From contig JAISYB010000046.1 of NCBI GenBank assembly GCA_031270215.1, forward strand, positions 1 to 5,524: a stretch of DNA of 5,524 nt, written 5' to 3'. This DNA is from Streptococcaceae bacterium (lineage in GTDB: Bacteria; Bacillota; Bacilli; Lactobacillales; Streptococcaceae). The notes under the pieces are model-generated. The model had not been told where the DNA came from and did not search any database. It saw only the letters and a program-made list of their open reading frames with translations. Shown here piece by piece: positions 1 through 5,524 of the stretch; position 1 is the first letter of the stretch, and the number at the start of each line of letters is the position of its first letter. Both the position numbers and the translations under genes were made by a program.

Positions 1-301
1 CGTCCATTTGTGCAGCACCAGTAATCATGTTTTTAACGTAGTCCGCGTGACCTGGGGCATCAATGTGGGCATAGTGACGTTTTTCAGTTTCGTACTCAAC
101 GTGAGCAGTATTAATCGTAATACCACGTTCACGCTCTTCTGGCGCAGCATCGATAGAAGCGAAATCAGTTGCTTCTTTCCCTTGTGCATCAGCCAATACT
201 TTAGAGATTGCAGCTGTTAATGTTGTTTTACCATGGTCAACGTGTCCGATAGTACCAATGTTAACGTGTGGTTTACTGCGATCATATTTTTCTTTTGCCA
301 T
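1..301 (-). CDS. tuf: Elongation factor Tu, N-terminal 100 codons (partial, cut by the window edge)
   Basis: EF-Tu is the cytoplasmic GTPase that carries aminoacyl-tRNA to the ribosomal A site. The visible part starts [20 protein letters not shown] and covers the start of the GTP-binding domain. The P-loop GHVDHGKT is at residues 19-26, switch I with RGITIN is at about 59-64 (Thr62 is the Mg-contacting threonine of the family), and the G3 motif DAPGH is at 81-85, including the catalytic His85. The frame is open to the left edge, so the other roughly 295 residues of the usual 395 lie outside. The ATG at 301-299 is chosen because the family N-terminus begins exactly there and a near-perfect ribosome binding site precedes it. 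The gene follows the ABC-F gene rather than fusA, so it stands outside a str operon, as in streptococci and lactococci. It has its own strong promoter. The codons look like those of a highly expressed gene. The identification is essentially certain. Confidence 0.98.
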   Translation of the reverse strand, partial: MAKEKYDRSKPHVNIGTIGHVDHGKTTLTAAISKVLADAQGKEATDFASIDAAPEERERGITINTAHVEYETEKRHYAHIDAPGHADYVKNMITGAAQMD

Positions 302-310
302 TTTGTAAAA

Positions 311-318
311 AACCTCCT
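311..318 (-). promoter_or_regulatory. Ribosome binding site of tuf
   Basis: On the minus strand AGGAGGTT lies 9 bases upstream of the tuf ATG. It is close to full complementarity with the 16S rRNA 3' end, as expected for one of the most abundant proteins in the cell. It fixes the start codon at 301. Confidence 0.9.
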
Positions 319-328
319 GTGGTTAAAA

Positions 329-393
329 AATAGTAGTTGAGATTAGTTTCAACGCATAAAAGGTTATCATCTCTAATCTTCACTTCTACTATT
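329..393 (-). repeat. Long imperfect inverted repeat in the tuf promoter/leader
   Basis: AATAGTAG at 329-336 is an exact inverted copy of CTACTATT at 386-393, and GATTAG at 341-346 is an exact inverted copy of CTAATC at 373-378. The bases between each pair of arms are partly complementary (TTGA against TTCACTT). The central loop is 26 bases. The outer arm overlaps the -10 box, so only the inner part (roughly GUGAAGAUUAG with CUAAUCUCA) would be present in the RNA from the predicted start. It may form a 5' leader hairpin that protects the tuf mRNA. The arms are visible in the sequence; the function is not known. Confidence 0.5.
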
Positions 394-418
394 ATATCTT
401 AATTTTTCAAATGTGCAA
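391..418 (-). promoter_or_regulatory. Sigma-A type promoter of tuf
   Basis: Minus strand: a -35 box TTGCAC at 418-413, a 16-base A/T-rich spacer, and a consensus -10 box TATAAT at 396-391. Transcription should start near 384, giving a leader of about 80 bases before the tuf ATG. The -35 matches consensus at four of six positions, and no extended -10 TGn is present. This is the only good promoter in the gap between the ABC-F gene and tuf. It would let tuf be expressed strongly and independently of the attenuated gene upstream. Inferred from sequence only. Confidence 0.8.
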
Positions 419-437
419 GTTTCAACCCTTAAAAACT

Positions 438-1940
438 TCAAGTTTTTTGCGGTTTTTTTAAAGCAATCACCTGAAGTGCAATCTCCTTTAAAAATCGTTT
501 GTCATGTTCGACAATTAGCAATGTCGGCTCAAATTTCAAAATTACCGTTTTAATTTGCTCGTGATTGAAAACATCAAGATAATTCAAAGGCTCATCCCAA
601 ATAAATACATCCGCTTTTTCTGAAAGAGATTTGGCTAATTCTACCTTTTTTTGCTCCCCCATACTCATCAGCTCAATCGGCGTGTTAAACACACTTCTCT
701 TGATACCAAGCTTTTTTAGATTATTCAATAATAATTCATATTCAATCTCTTCACGTGCAGCAAATTCTTTGAGTGTTCCGGTGTTATCTGCATAATTTTG
801 ACGAACTAAACTTATTTTAAGATTTTCCGCCTGAGTGATACTACCATTCATCTGTGCTGGAAATTTTCCTAAAATCGCCTGAATCACTGAGGATTTTCCA
901 CTTCCGTTTTCACCGATTAAAGCAATCCGATTTCCCTTCTTCAACTCAAAAGTAATCGGCTGAAACAATGGCATATTCCCATAGCTGAGTGTTAAATTCT
1001 CAACGGTTAAAAGTCTCGTATGATGTGTTTTAGCCATCTTCATTTCAAGTGTGTCAACTTGCTCAATATCTTTTAGTAAACCTTCCTTGACCTCTACTTC
1101 TTTTTGCAAACGGTGTTCAATGTTTTTGGACTTCTTCATCATTCTAGCACTTCTTGCGCCAATAAAGCCGGTGTCAATATTCCCACGGCTGCCCTTAACT
1201 TTTGGACTGCCATATTTATCCTTTTCGCGACTTCTTGAAAACTCTGCTTTGTCTGCTGCCGATTGCTTTAGACGAATAATTTCTTTTTTTAATTTACTAT
1301 TTTGGATTAGATTATAGTTGTCCCGCAGCTCTTTTTGCATTTCGTAGACTGAGAAATTGCCTTGATATAGCCTAAGCTGTGTCTTTTCAATTGAGATGAC
1401 ATGATCAACAACCGAATCAACAAAATCACGGTCATGACTAACCAAGATAAAGCCTTGGCGTTTAGCCTTCAGATAGTCTGCAACCGTCTTTCGCCCCTCA
1501 ATATCTAAATGATTAGTCGGCTCATCAATTAATGGAAAATGAAACTCGTCAATAAAAAGCAGCGCTAATAATACCTTTGTCGCCTCACCACCGCTGAGCG
1601 TTTTAAAGGGTTGATAAAGTACATTTAAATCGACTTTTAAAGCATTGAGTTCACGCATAAGCTCCCATTCCTCAAACTCTGCGATTTCCTGTAGAGCATA
1701 TAAGGTGAGCTGCTCTTTCTCCTTTATCTCTTGGGGAAAGTAGAGCAAATCCAGCTGATGAGTGATCGTTCCTTGAAATTCAAGTTTATTTTGCAATAAT
1801 TTTAATAAAGTCGTCTTACCTCTACCATTGCGTCCAATTAAGGCTAATTTCCAGCTGTCATCTAAAACAATATCTACGTTATCAAAAATTCTCGTACCAT
1901 CATAATCGAATGTTAAGTGTTGTATCTCAATTTTACCCAA
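438..1940 (-). CDS. lsa: Lsa-family ABC-F ribosome-protection ATPase (lincosamide / streptogramin A / pleuromutilin type)
   Basis: A cytoplasmic tandem ABC ATPase without membrane segments, so not a transporter. Lsa proteins bind the ribosomal E site and displace drugs from the peptidyl-transferase centre. Numbering from the chosen start gives 500 residues, close to Lsa(A) at about 498. ABC1 has Walker A GRNGRGKTT at 36-44, signature LSGGE at 115-119, Walker B running into DEPTNHLD (to 146), and the SHD switch at 168-170. A charged interdomain linker (about 200-305) carries the long drug-protection helices. ABC2 has Walker A GENGSGKSS at 343-351, a degenerate signature MSMGE at 425-429, DEPLNYLD at 449-456 and EHD at 478-480. 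Both catalytic glutamates (140 and 450) are present, so it should be active. The start is TTG at 1940-1938, six bases after GGAGGTG, giving (M)GKIEIQHLTF in line with Lsa(A). A longer reading from TTG 1955 would translate the ribosome binding site. Expression is probably controlled by the upstream attenuator. No strong terminator is seen downstream. The drug spectrum is inferred; it may be an lsa(D)-like allele. Confidence 0.93.
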   Translation of the reverse strand: MGKIEIQHLTFDYDGTRIFDNVDIVLDDSWKLALIGRNGRGKTTLLKLLQNKLEFQGTITHQLDLLYFPQEIKEKEQLTLYALQEIAEFEEWELMRELNALKVDLNVLYQPFKTLSGGEATKVLLALLFIDEFHFPLIDEPTNHLDIEGRKTVADYLKAKRQGFILVSHDRDFVDSVVDHVISIEKTQLRLYQGNFSVYEMQKELRDNYNLIQNSKLKKEIIRLKQSAADKAEFSRSREKDKYGSPKVKGSRGNIDTGFIGARSARMMKKSKNIEHRLQKEVEVKEGLLKDIEQVDTLEMKMAKTHHTRLLTVENLTLSYGNMPLFQPITFELKKGNRIALIGENGSGKSSVIQAILGKFPAQMNGSITQAENLKISLVRQNYADNTGTLKEFAAREEIEYELLLNNLKKLGIKRSVFNTPIELMSMGEQKKVELAKSLSEKADVFIWDEPLNYLDVFNHEQIKTVILKFEPTLLIVEHDKRFLKEIALQVIALKKPQKT

Positions 1941-1973
1941 AAAAAACACCTCCAATTAATTCAGAATTGGAGG
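1939..1973 (-). terminator. Intrinsic terminator / attenuator directly before the ABC-F coding region
   Basis: On the minus strand CCTCCAATT (1973-1965), a 7-base loop CTGAATT (1964-1958) and AATTGGAGG (1957-1949) form a perfect 9-bp stem with five G-C pairs. After TG comes a run of eight T (1946-1939). This is a textbook intrinsic terminator oriented with the genes. It is unusual in that its 3' arm holds the Shine-Dalgarno and its U-tract includes the first two bases of the TTG start. It cannot be the end of a mature ABC-F message and so must act as an attenuator. It is also the only convincing terminator downstream of pyc, so it probably stops pyc readthrough as well. Confidence 0.85.
1947..1953 (-). 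promoter_or_regulatory. Ribosome binding site of the ABC-F gene, buried in the terminator stem
   Basis: On the minus strand GGAGGTG lies six T residues before the TTG at 1940-1938. This decides the start codon: the upstream in-frame TTG at 1955 would lie on the other side of the site and has none of its own at a suitable distance. GGAGG (1953-1949) is also the base of the 3' arm of the leader hairpin, so it is occluded whenever that hairpin forms. Confidence 0.85.
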
Positions 1974-2036
1974 GAGGTACAATTATCCTAGCTATAAATA
2001 AGGCAAAGACCAATACATCAACCAATCAATTCTGAA
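1960..2036 (-). promoter_or_regulatory. Predicted antiterminator pairing (segment 2 with segment 3)
   Basis: On the minus strand TTCAGAATTG (2036-2027, segment 2) is perfectly complementary over 10 bases to CAATTCTGAA (1969-1960, segment 3). Segment 3 consists of the loop-proximal part of the terminator 5' arm plus most of its loop. The two pairings cannot coexist, so forming this one dissolves the terminator and frees the ribosome binding site. The intervening loop is 57 bases. The complementarity is directly visible; the switching role is inferred. Confidence 0.7.
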
Positions 2037-2101
2037 ATTTGACAGACTTCCCCAAATAAAATTTGTGAAAAGCTTATAATAATCCAACAATTGATTAATT
2101 A
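2019..2101 (-). promoter_or_regulatory. Predicted anti-antiterminator pairing (segment 1 with segment 2)
   Basis: On the minus strand AATCAATT (2096-2089) is perfectly complementary to AATTGATT (2031-2024). The helix can extend outward to 2101/2019 through two U-A pairs and three G-U wobbles, 13 pairs in all. Segment 1 overlaps the last codons and stop of the three-codon leader ORF, so a ribosome sitting there would block this helix. Segment 2 is shared with the antiterminator through AATTG (2031-2027), so the two helices compete. Function is inferred from this geometry. Confidence 0.65.
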
Positions 2102-2106
2102 CGCAT
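2095..2106 (-). CDS. Three-codon upstream leader ORF (Met-Arg-Asn)
   Basis: ATG CGT AAT TAA on the minus strand, too short for ordinary gene finding. It is supported by a good ribosome binding site (GAGGT, 7 bases upstream), by its position about 25 bases from the predicted transcription start of the ABC-F leader, and by the overlap of its end with segment 1 of the attenuator. Leader ORFs where antibiotic-stalled ribosomes trigger expression are established for ABC-F genes such as Bacillus subtilis vmlR and Listeria lmo0919, and for erm genes. Drugs that act at the peptidyl-transferase centre often stop the ribosome within the first codons. A ribosome held on the ATG would already cover roughly to position 2091, that is, most of segment 1. 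The peptide itself is unlikely to have any other job. That it is translated is inferred. Confidence 0.6.
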   Translation of the reverse strand: MRN

Positions 2107-2113
2107 TGACCCT

Positions 2114-2118
2114 ACCTC
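2114..2118 (-). promoter_or_regulatory. Ribosome binding site of the leader ORF
   Basis: On the minus strand GAGGT lies seven bases before the ATG at 2106-2104, within the G-rich stretch GCGAGGTAGGG. There is no other coding region for it to serve, which is the main argument that the three-codon ORF is translated. Confidence 0.65.
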
Positions 2119-2137
2119 GCTTTTTTATCTTTGAGTA

Positions 2138-2166
2138 ATTATAACTCTTTTAATTCGATTAGTAAA
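2138..2166 (-). promoter_or_regulatory. Promoter of the ABC-F leader, overlapping the pyc stop codon
   Basis: Minus strand: -35 box TTTACT (2166-2161, four of six consensus bases), exactly 17 bases of spacer, and a perfect -10 box TATAAT (2143-2138). The pyc TAA stop (2141-2139) lies inside the -10 box, and the -35 lies in the last pyc codons. Transcription would start at about 2131-2130, giving a leader of about 190 bases with the tiny ORF near its 5' end. This is the best-placed promoter found upstream of the leader ORF. Confidence 0.7.
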
Positions 2167-5100
2167 TCACCTGTGGTAATAGCTTCCCCTTCGGTAACAT
2201 GAATAGAAACAATTTCCGCTTCAAAATTAGCTTCAATTGTTGTTTCCATTTTCATCGCTTCAGTAACCATCAAAGCTTGGCCTTTACGGACTTTATCACC
2301 TTTTTTAACATTGATTTGAACAACTGAGCCCGGCATGGTTGCTCCGATTTGCTCCCTGTTGGTTGGTTCAGCTTTACGCTTAGCAACCACCGTTGTTTTG
2401 ACATTATTATCTTTAACAACGATCTCACGTCTTTGACCGTTTAAATTAAAGTAAAGGACACGCTTGCCCTCCAAGTCCGGCTCACCGATTTCATCCAGAC
2501 GGATAAATAAATTCTTCCCTGGCTCAATTTCGACTTCTACCTTTTCTCCTAAACGAATTCCTTTGAAGAATGTTGGTGTATCAAGAAGTGTCACCGTACC
2601 ATACTGCTCTTGCATTTTAACATAATCTAAGAATACCTGCGGATACATCAAGTAGCTGAGTATCTCTGCCTGATTTGGCTTATAACCAATCTTTTCAGCT
2701 AACTCTACCGCTACTGTATCAAAGTTCACCGCTTCAGCATATTTTCCTGGTCTATCCTCTAATGGTGTCTTGCCCTTTAAGATAATTTCTTGAAGTTCCT
2801 TAGGAAAGCCTCCGACAGGCTGTCCTAAATCGCCACTAAAAAAGCTGACAACGGATTCTGGGAAGTTAAGCTCGTGACCTTTAAGATAAATATCTTGCTC
2901 CGTTAAATTATTTTGAACCATAAAGAGCGCCATATCTCCGACAACCTTAGAGGACGGTGTTACCTTGACTATATCACCAAACATCAAATTGACTGTGTGA
3001 TACATTGCCTTAATCTCATCAAACTGATGTCCTAAACCAACCGCCTTAGCTTGCTGTTGAAGATTAGAATACTGACCGCCCGGCATCTCATGAAGATAAA
3101 CCTCTGTTGACGGACTTGTCAAGCCATTATCAAATGAACGGTAATACTGACGAACATCCTCCCAATAATGATTAATCTTCTGAACGTTTGCCATATCGAT
3201 TTCTGGTGCACGACCGCCATTTAACAAGGCATAATACAGACTGCCCATGCTCGGTTGACTTGTCCCGCTGCTCATCGCTCCCATTGCCACATCAACAATG
3301 TCAACACCTGCTTTAACTGCCGCAGAATAAGTGATAATCCCATTACCAGCAGTATCATGTGTGTGCAAATGAATTGGCAAATCAACGGTTGCTTTAAGCT
3401 CACTGATTAAACGATAGGCTGCTTGTGGCTTAAGCAAGCCCGCCATATCCTTAATTGCAATGATATGTGCACCGGTTTTCTCAAGCTCCTTTGCCAGCTC
3501 CTTATAGTAGTTAATCGAGTATTTTGAGCGACTTGCATCTAAAATATCTCCGGTATAACAAATGGCAGCCTCAGCCAGTTTACCCATATCACGAACAGCT
3601 TGAATCGATTTCTCCATCTGAGGTACCCAGTTTAAACTATCGAAAATCCGAAAGACATCAATTCCCCGACGTGCTGACTCCTTGATAAATTCAACCAAGA
3701 CATTATCCGGATAATTTTGGTAGCCAACTGCATTTGAACCACGAAAAAGCATTTGAAAGAGTGTGTTTGGCATCAATTTTCTTAATACCTGCAATCTTTC
3801 CCAAGGATCTTCATTTAAAAAACGATAGGCAACATCAAAGGTCGCGCCTCCCCACATTTCAGCAGAGAATAGCTCAGGAATACCAGACGCAGTGGCTTGA
3901 GCAATTTTCTTGAAATCATTTGTTCTAACACGTGTTGCTAGTAAGCTTTGATGTGCATCACGAAACGTCGTATCGGTCAATAAAACATTCTTTTGGCTAT
4001 TGATAAAATCAACCACCGCATTCGCACCGGCATCATCTAAAATATTCTTTGCCGATTGAATCGTCTTGTGATTTAAATCCTTTGGCACTCTCGGCTCGTC
4101 ATAATGCTTCTTAACTCTATTTTCAATCCCTGGAAAGCCGTTAATGGTAATATTCCCGATATATTTCATCGTCTTATTACCACGATCTCGCATTCGTGAA
4201 AATTTAAACAAGCTCGGTGTATTGTCAATGAAAGTTGTTTTCGCATCTCCAGAAATAAATTCCTTAGATTTAATGACATTTTCAAGAAATGGAATATTCG
4301 TCTTAACGCCACGAATTCTAAATTCTCTTAAGCAGCGCTCCATGATTTTGATTGCTTCCTCAAAGCTTTTCGCATGGGTAATCACCTTAACAAGTAATGA
4401 GTCAAAGAACGGTGTCACTTCATAGCCTGAGTAGGCATTACCAACGTCTAGGCGAACACCAAAGCCACCTGGCGAGCGGTAGGTATCAATCTTTCCGGTA
4501 TCTGGTAAAAAGTTATTTTCGGGATCTTCGGTTGTAATCCGACACTGAATAGAAGCGCCTAAAAGTGGTATTTCATTTTGTTTTGGTACTGCAATATCTT
4601 GATGTAAGTCCTTACCTGCTGCAATTTGGATTTGAGCAGTCACAATATCAATTCCTGTAATTGCCTCGGTAATCGTATGCTCGACCTGCACACGTGGGTT
4701 AACCTCAATGAAGTAGAAATTATCGCCTTCAACTAAAAATTCAACAGTTCCCGCATTGACATAATTAACATGCTGCATTAACTTAACTGCTGCATTACAA
4801 ATCTTCTGACGCAGCTCATCGCCTAAAGCAATACTCGGTGCAACCTCGACGACCTTTTGATGACGACGTTGAACAGAGCAGTCACGTTCGTATAGATGAA
4901 CGATATTGCCATGTGTATCCCCTAAAATTTGTACCTCAATATGCTTTGGATTGCCAATGTACTTTTCTGCATAGACCTCATCACTACCAAAGGCACTCTT
5001 TGCCTCACTTTTAGCACGTGCGTAGCCATCTCTTGCCTCTGCTTCATTGTGCGCAACCCGCATTCCACGACCACCGCCGCCTAAGGCTGCCTTAATCATG

Positions 5101-5524
5101 ATTGGATAACCATAAGCTGCTCCAAATTCTAAGACCTCATCAATATTTGCGACTGGGCCATCCGTTCCCGGAATCGATTGAACCCCTGCGGCAACTGCTG
5201 CTTCTTTTGCTTTTATTTTATCGCCAAAAATATCTAAATGGTGTAGCTTTGGTCCAATAAAAATTAAGCCTTCGGCTGCGACACGCTTAGCAAAGTCAAT
5301 ATTTTCTGAAAGAAGTCCATAGCCTGGGTGAATTGCTTTGGCTCCGGATTGCTTGGCAACACGAATGATGTCCTCAATGTCTAAATAAGCATCAATCGGC
5401 TTTTTCCCTTCGCCAATCAAATATGCTTCGTCCGCCTTAAAACGATGGACTGAATATTCATCCTCCTGTGCATAAACAGCAACCGTCTGAATACCCAACT
5501 CACTGCAGGATCTAAATACTCGAA
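2139..5524 (-). CDS. pyc: Pyruvate carboxylase (5'-truncated by the window edge)
   Basis: Biotin enzyme that makes oxaloacetate from pyruvate, bicarbonate and ATP, feeding aspartate synthesis. It acts in the cytoplasm, as a tetramer in this family. The frame is open to the right edge: codons before 5498 read RVFRSCSE, matching the family N-terminus, so the TTG at 5498 is not the start. About 15 residues with the true start lie outside; 1127 are visible against a usual total of about 1140. Numbered from the codon at 5522, the biotin carboxylase domain fills about 1-450, with the ATP-grasp glycine loop GGGGRGM near 148-154 and EVNPRVQVEHT near 273-283. The carboxyltransferase domain starts near DTTFRDAHQS (517-526), with the carbamylated-lysine motif KDMAGLL (Lys691), metal ligands in HLHTHD (His720, His722) and the catalytic threonine in SGTSQPSM (Thr754). 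The C-terminal biotinyl domain has AMKM with biotin on Lys1091 (bases 2252-2250). All key residues are intact. The family is often controlled by acetyl-CoA or cyclic di-AMP; the sequence does not show which applies here. Confidence 0.98.
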   Translation of the reverse strand, partial: RVFRSCSELGIQTVAVYAQEDEYSVHRFKADEAYLIGEGKKPIDAYLDIEDIIRVAKQSGAKAIHPGYGLLSENIDFAKRVAAEGLIFIGPKLHHLDIFGDKIKAKEAAVAAGVQSIPGTDGPVANIDEVLEFGAAYGYPIMIKAALGGGGRGMRVAHNEAEARDGYARAKSEAKSAFGSDEVYAEKYIGNPKHIEVQILGDTHGNIVHLYERDCSVQRRHQKVVEVAPSIALGDELRQKICNAAVKLMQHVNYVNAGTVEFLVEGDNFYFIEVNPRVQVEHTITEAITGIDIVTAQIQIAAGKDLHQDIAVPKQNEIPLLGASIQCRITTEDPENNFLPDTGKIDTYRSPGGFGVRLDVGNAYSGYEVTPFFDSLLVKVITHAKSFEEAIKIMERCLREFRIRGVKTNIPFLENVIKSKEFISGDAKTTFIDNTPSLFKFSRMRDRGNKTMKYIGNITINGFPGIENRVKKHYDEPRVPKDLNHKTIQSAKNILDDAGANAVVDFINSQKNVLLTDTTFRDAHQSLLATRVRTNDFKKIAQATASGIPELFSAEMWGGATFDVAYRFLNEDPWERLQVLRKLMPNTLFQMLFRGSNAVGYQNYPDNVLVEFIKESARRGIDVFRIFDSLNWVPQMEKSIQAVRDMGKLAEAAICYTGDILDASRSKYSINYYKELAKELEKTGAHIIAIKDMAGLLKPQAAYRLISELKATVDLPIHLHTHDTAGNGIITYSAAVKAGVDIVDVAMGAMSSGTSQPSMGSLYYALLNGGRAPEIDMANVQKINHYWEDVRQYYRSFDNGLTSPSTEVYLHEMPGGQYSNLQQQAKAVGLGHQFDEIKAMYHTVNLMFGDIVKVTPSSKVVGDMALFMVQNNLTEQDIYLKGHELNFPESVVSFFSGDLGQPVGGFPKELQEIILKGKTPLEDRPGKYAEAVNFDTVAVELAEKIGYKPNQAEILSYLMYPQVFLDYVKMQEQYGTVTLLDTPTFFKGIRLGEKVEVEIEPGKNLFIRLDEIGEPDLEGKRVLYFNLNGQRREIVVKDNNVKTTVVAKRKAEPTNREQIGATMPGSVVQINVKKGDKVRKGQALMVTEAMKMETTIEANFEAEIVSIHVTEGEAITTGDLLIELKEL

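Noticed and set aside
8..220. Plus-strand open frame of 70 codons
   Set aside because: It lies entirely opposite the conserved tuf coding region, has no ribosome binding site, and its translation resembles no family.
431..447. Inverted repeat AAAAACTT / AAGTTTTT at the ABC-F stop codon as a terminator
   Set aside because: The stem would be almost entirely A-U with a single G-C pair, and the trailing T-run is only the stem itself. It is too weak to call, although weak termination before tuf is possible.
1051..1317. Plus-strand open frame of 88 codons with a hydrophobic, signal-like start
   Set aside because: It is antisense to the charged linker of the ABC-F protein. The hydrophobic look comes from complementing Lys/Glu-rich codons.
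1982..1987. GATAAT at 1987-1982 as a second, nearer -10 box for the ABC-F gene
   Set aside because: No acceptable -35 lies 16-18 bases upstream, and starting there would bypass the leader ORF and segments 1 and 2.
2053..2065. Small hairpin CAAAT-TTT-ATTTG inside the attenuator leader
   Set aside because: Five mostly A-U pairs with a 3-base loop is marginal, and it plays no clear part in the competing pairings.
4144..4425. Plus-strand open frame of 93 codons
   Set aside because: It is antisense to the well-conserved pyc coding sequence, with no independent sign of coding.
5496..5498. TTG at 5498 as the start of pyc
   Set aside because: The frame continues upstream to the window edge, and the extra codons (RVFRSCSE) match the conserved pyruvate carboxylase N-terminus. 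The real start is outside.

Overview
The window reads as the chromosome of a low-GC Gram-positive coccus of the order Lactobacillales. The EF-Tu N-terminus, the pyruvate carboxylase and an Lsa-type ABC-F protein together look most like Streptococcaceae, with Lactococcus (L. garvieae-like) as my best guess. That assignment rests on recalled family sequences and was not checked by a search. All genes lie on the minus strand, so the window is read from right to left.

Layout in transcription order. (1) 5524-2139: pyruvate carboxylase (pyc), almost complete, missing only about 15 N-terminal residues beyond the window edge. (2) 2166-1941: a compact regulatory leader whose promoter overlaps the pyc stop codon. 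It holds a three-codon upstream ORF (Met-Arg-Asn) with a good ribosome binding site, three mutually competing RNA pairings, and an intrinsic terminator whose 3' arm contains the Shine-Dalgarno of the next gene and whose U-tract runs into its start codon. (3) 1940-438: an Lsa-family ABC-F ribosome-protection protein of 500 residues. (4) 437-302: a strong housekeeping promoter and leader. (5) 301-1: the first 100 codons of tuf (elongation factor Tu), cut by the left edge.

How the parts work together. pyc is central metabolism (oxaloacetate supply) and tuf is core translation. Between them sits a resident-looking antibiotic-protection gene with its own drug-sensing switch. The inferred logic is that without drug the tiny leader ORF is translated and left quickly, segment 1 pairs with segment 2, and the terminator stops transcription just before the ABC-F coding region. 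A drug-stalled ribosome on the leader ORF would cover segment 1. Segment 2 would then be free to pair with the 5' arm and loop of the terminator, which opens both transcription and the ribosome binding site. The same terminator probably also ends pyc readthrough transcripts. The attenuator is the most interesting object here. Related logic is established for other ABC-F genes, but this version is unusually small and was deduced from sequence alone.

The two intergenic stretches (302-437 and 1941-2138) are both shorter than 300 bases. No tRNA, rRNA, mobile element or CRISPR array was seen.
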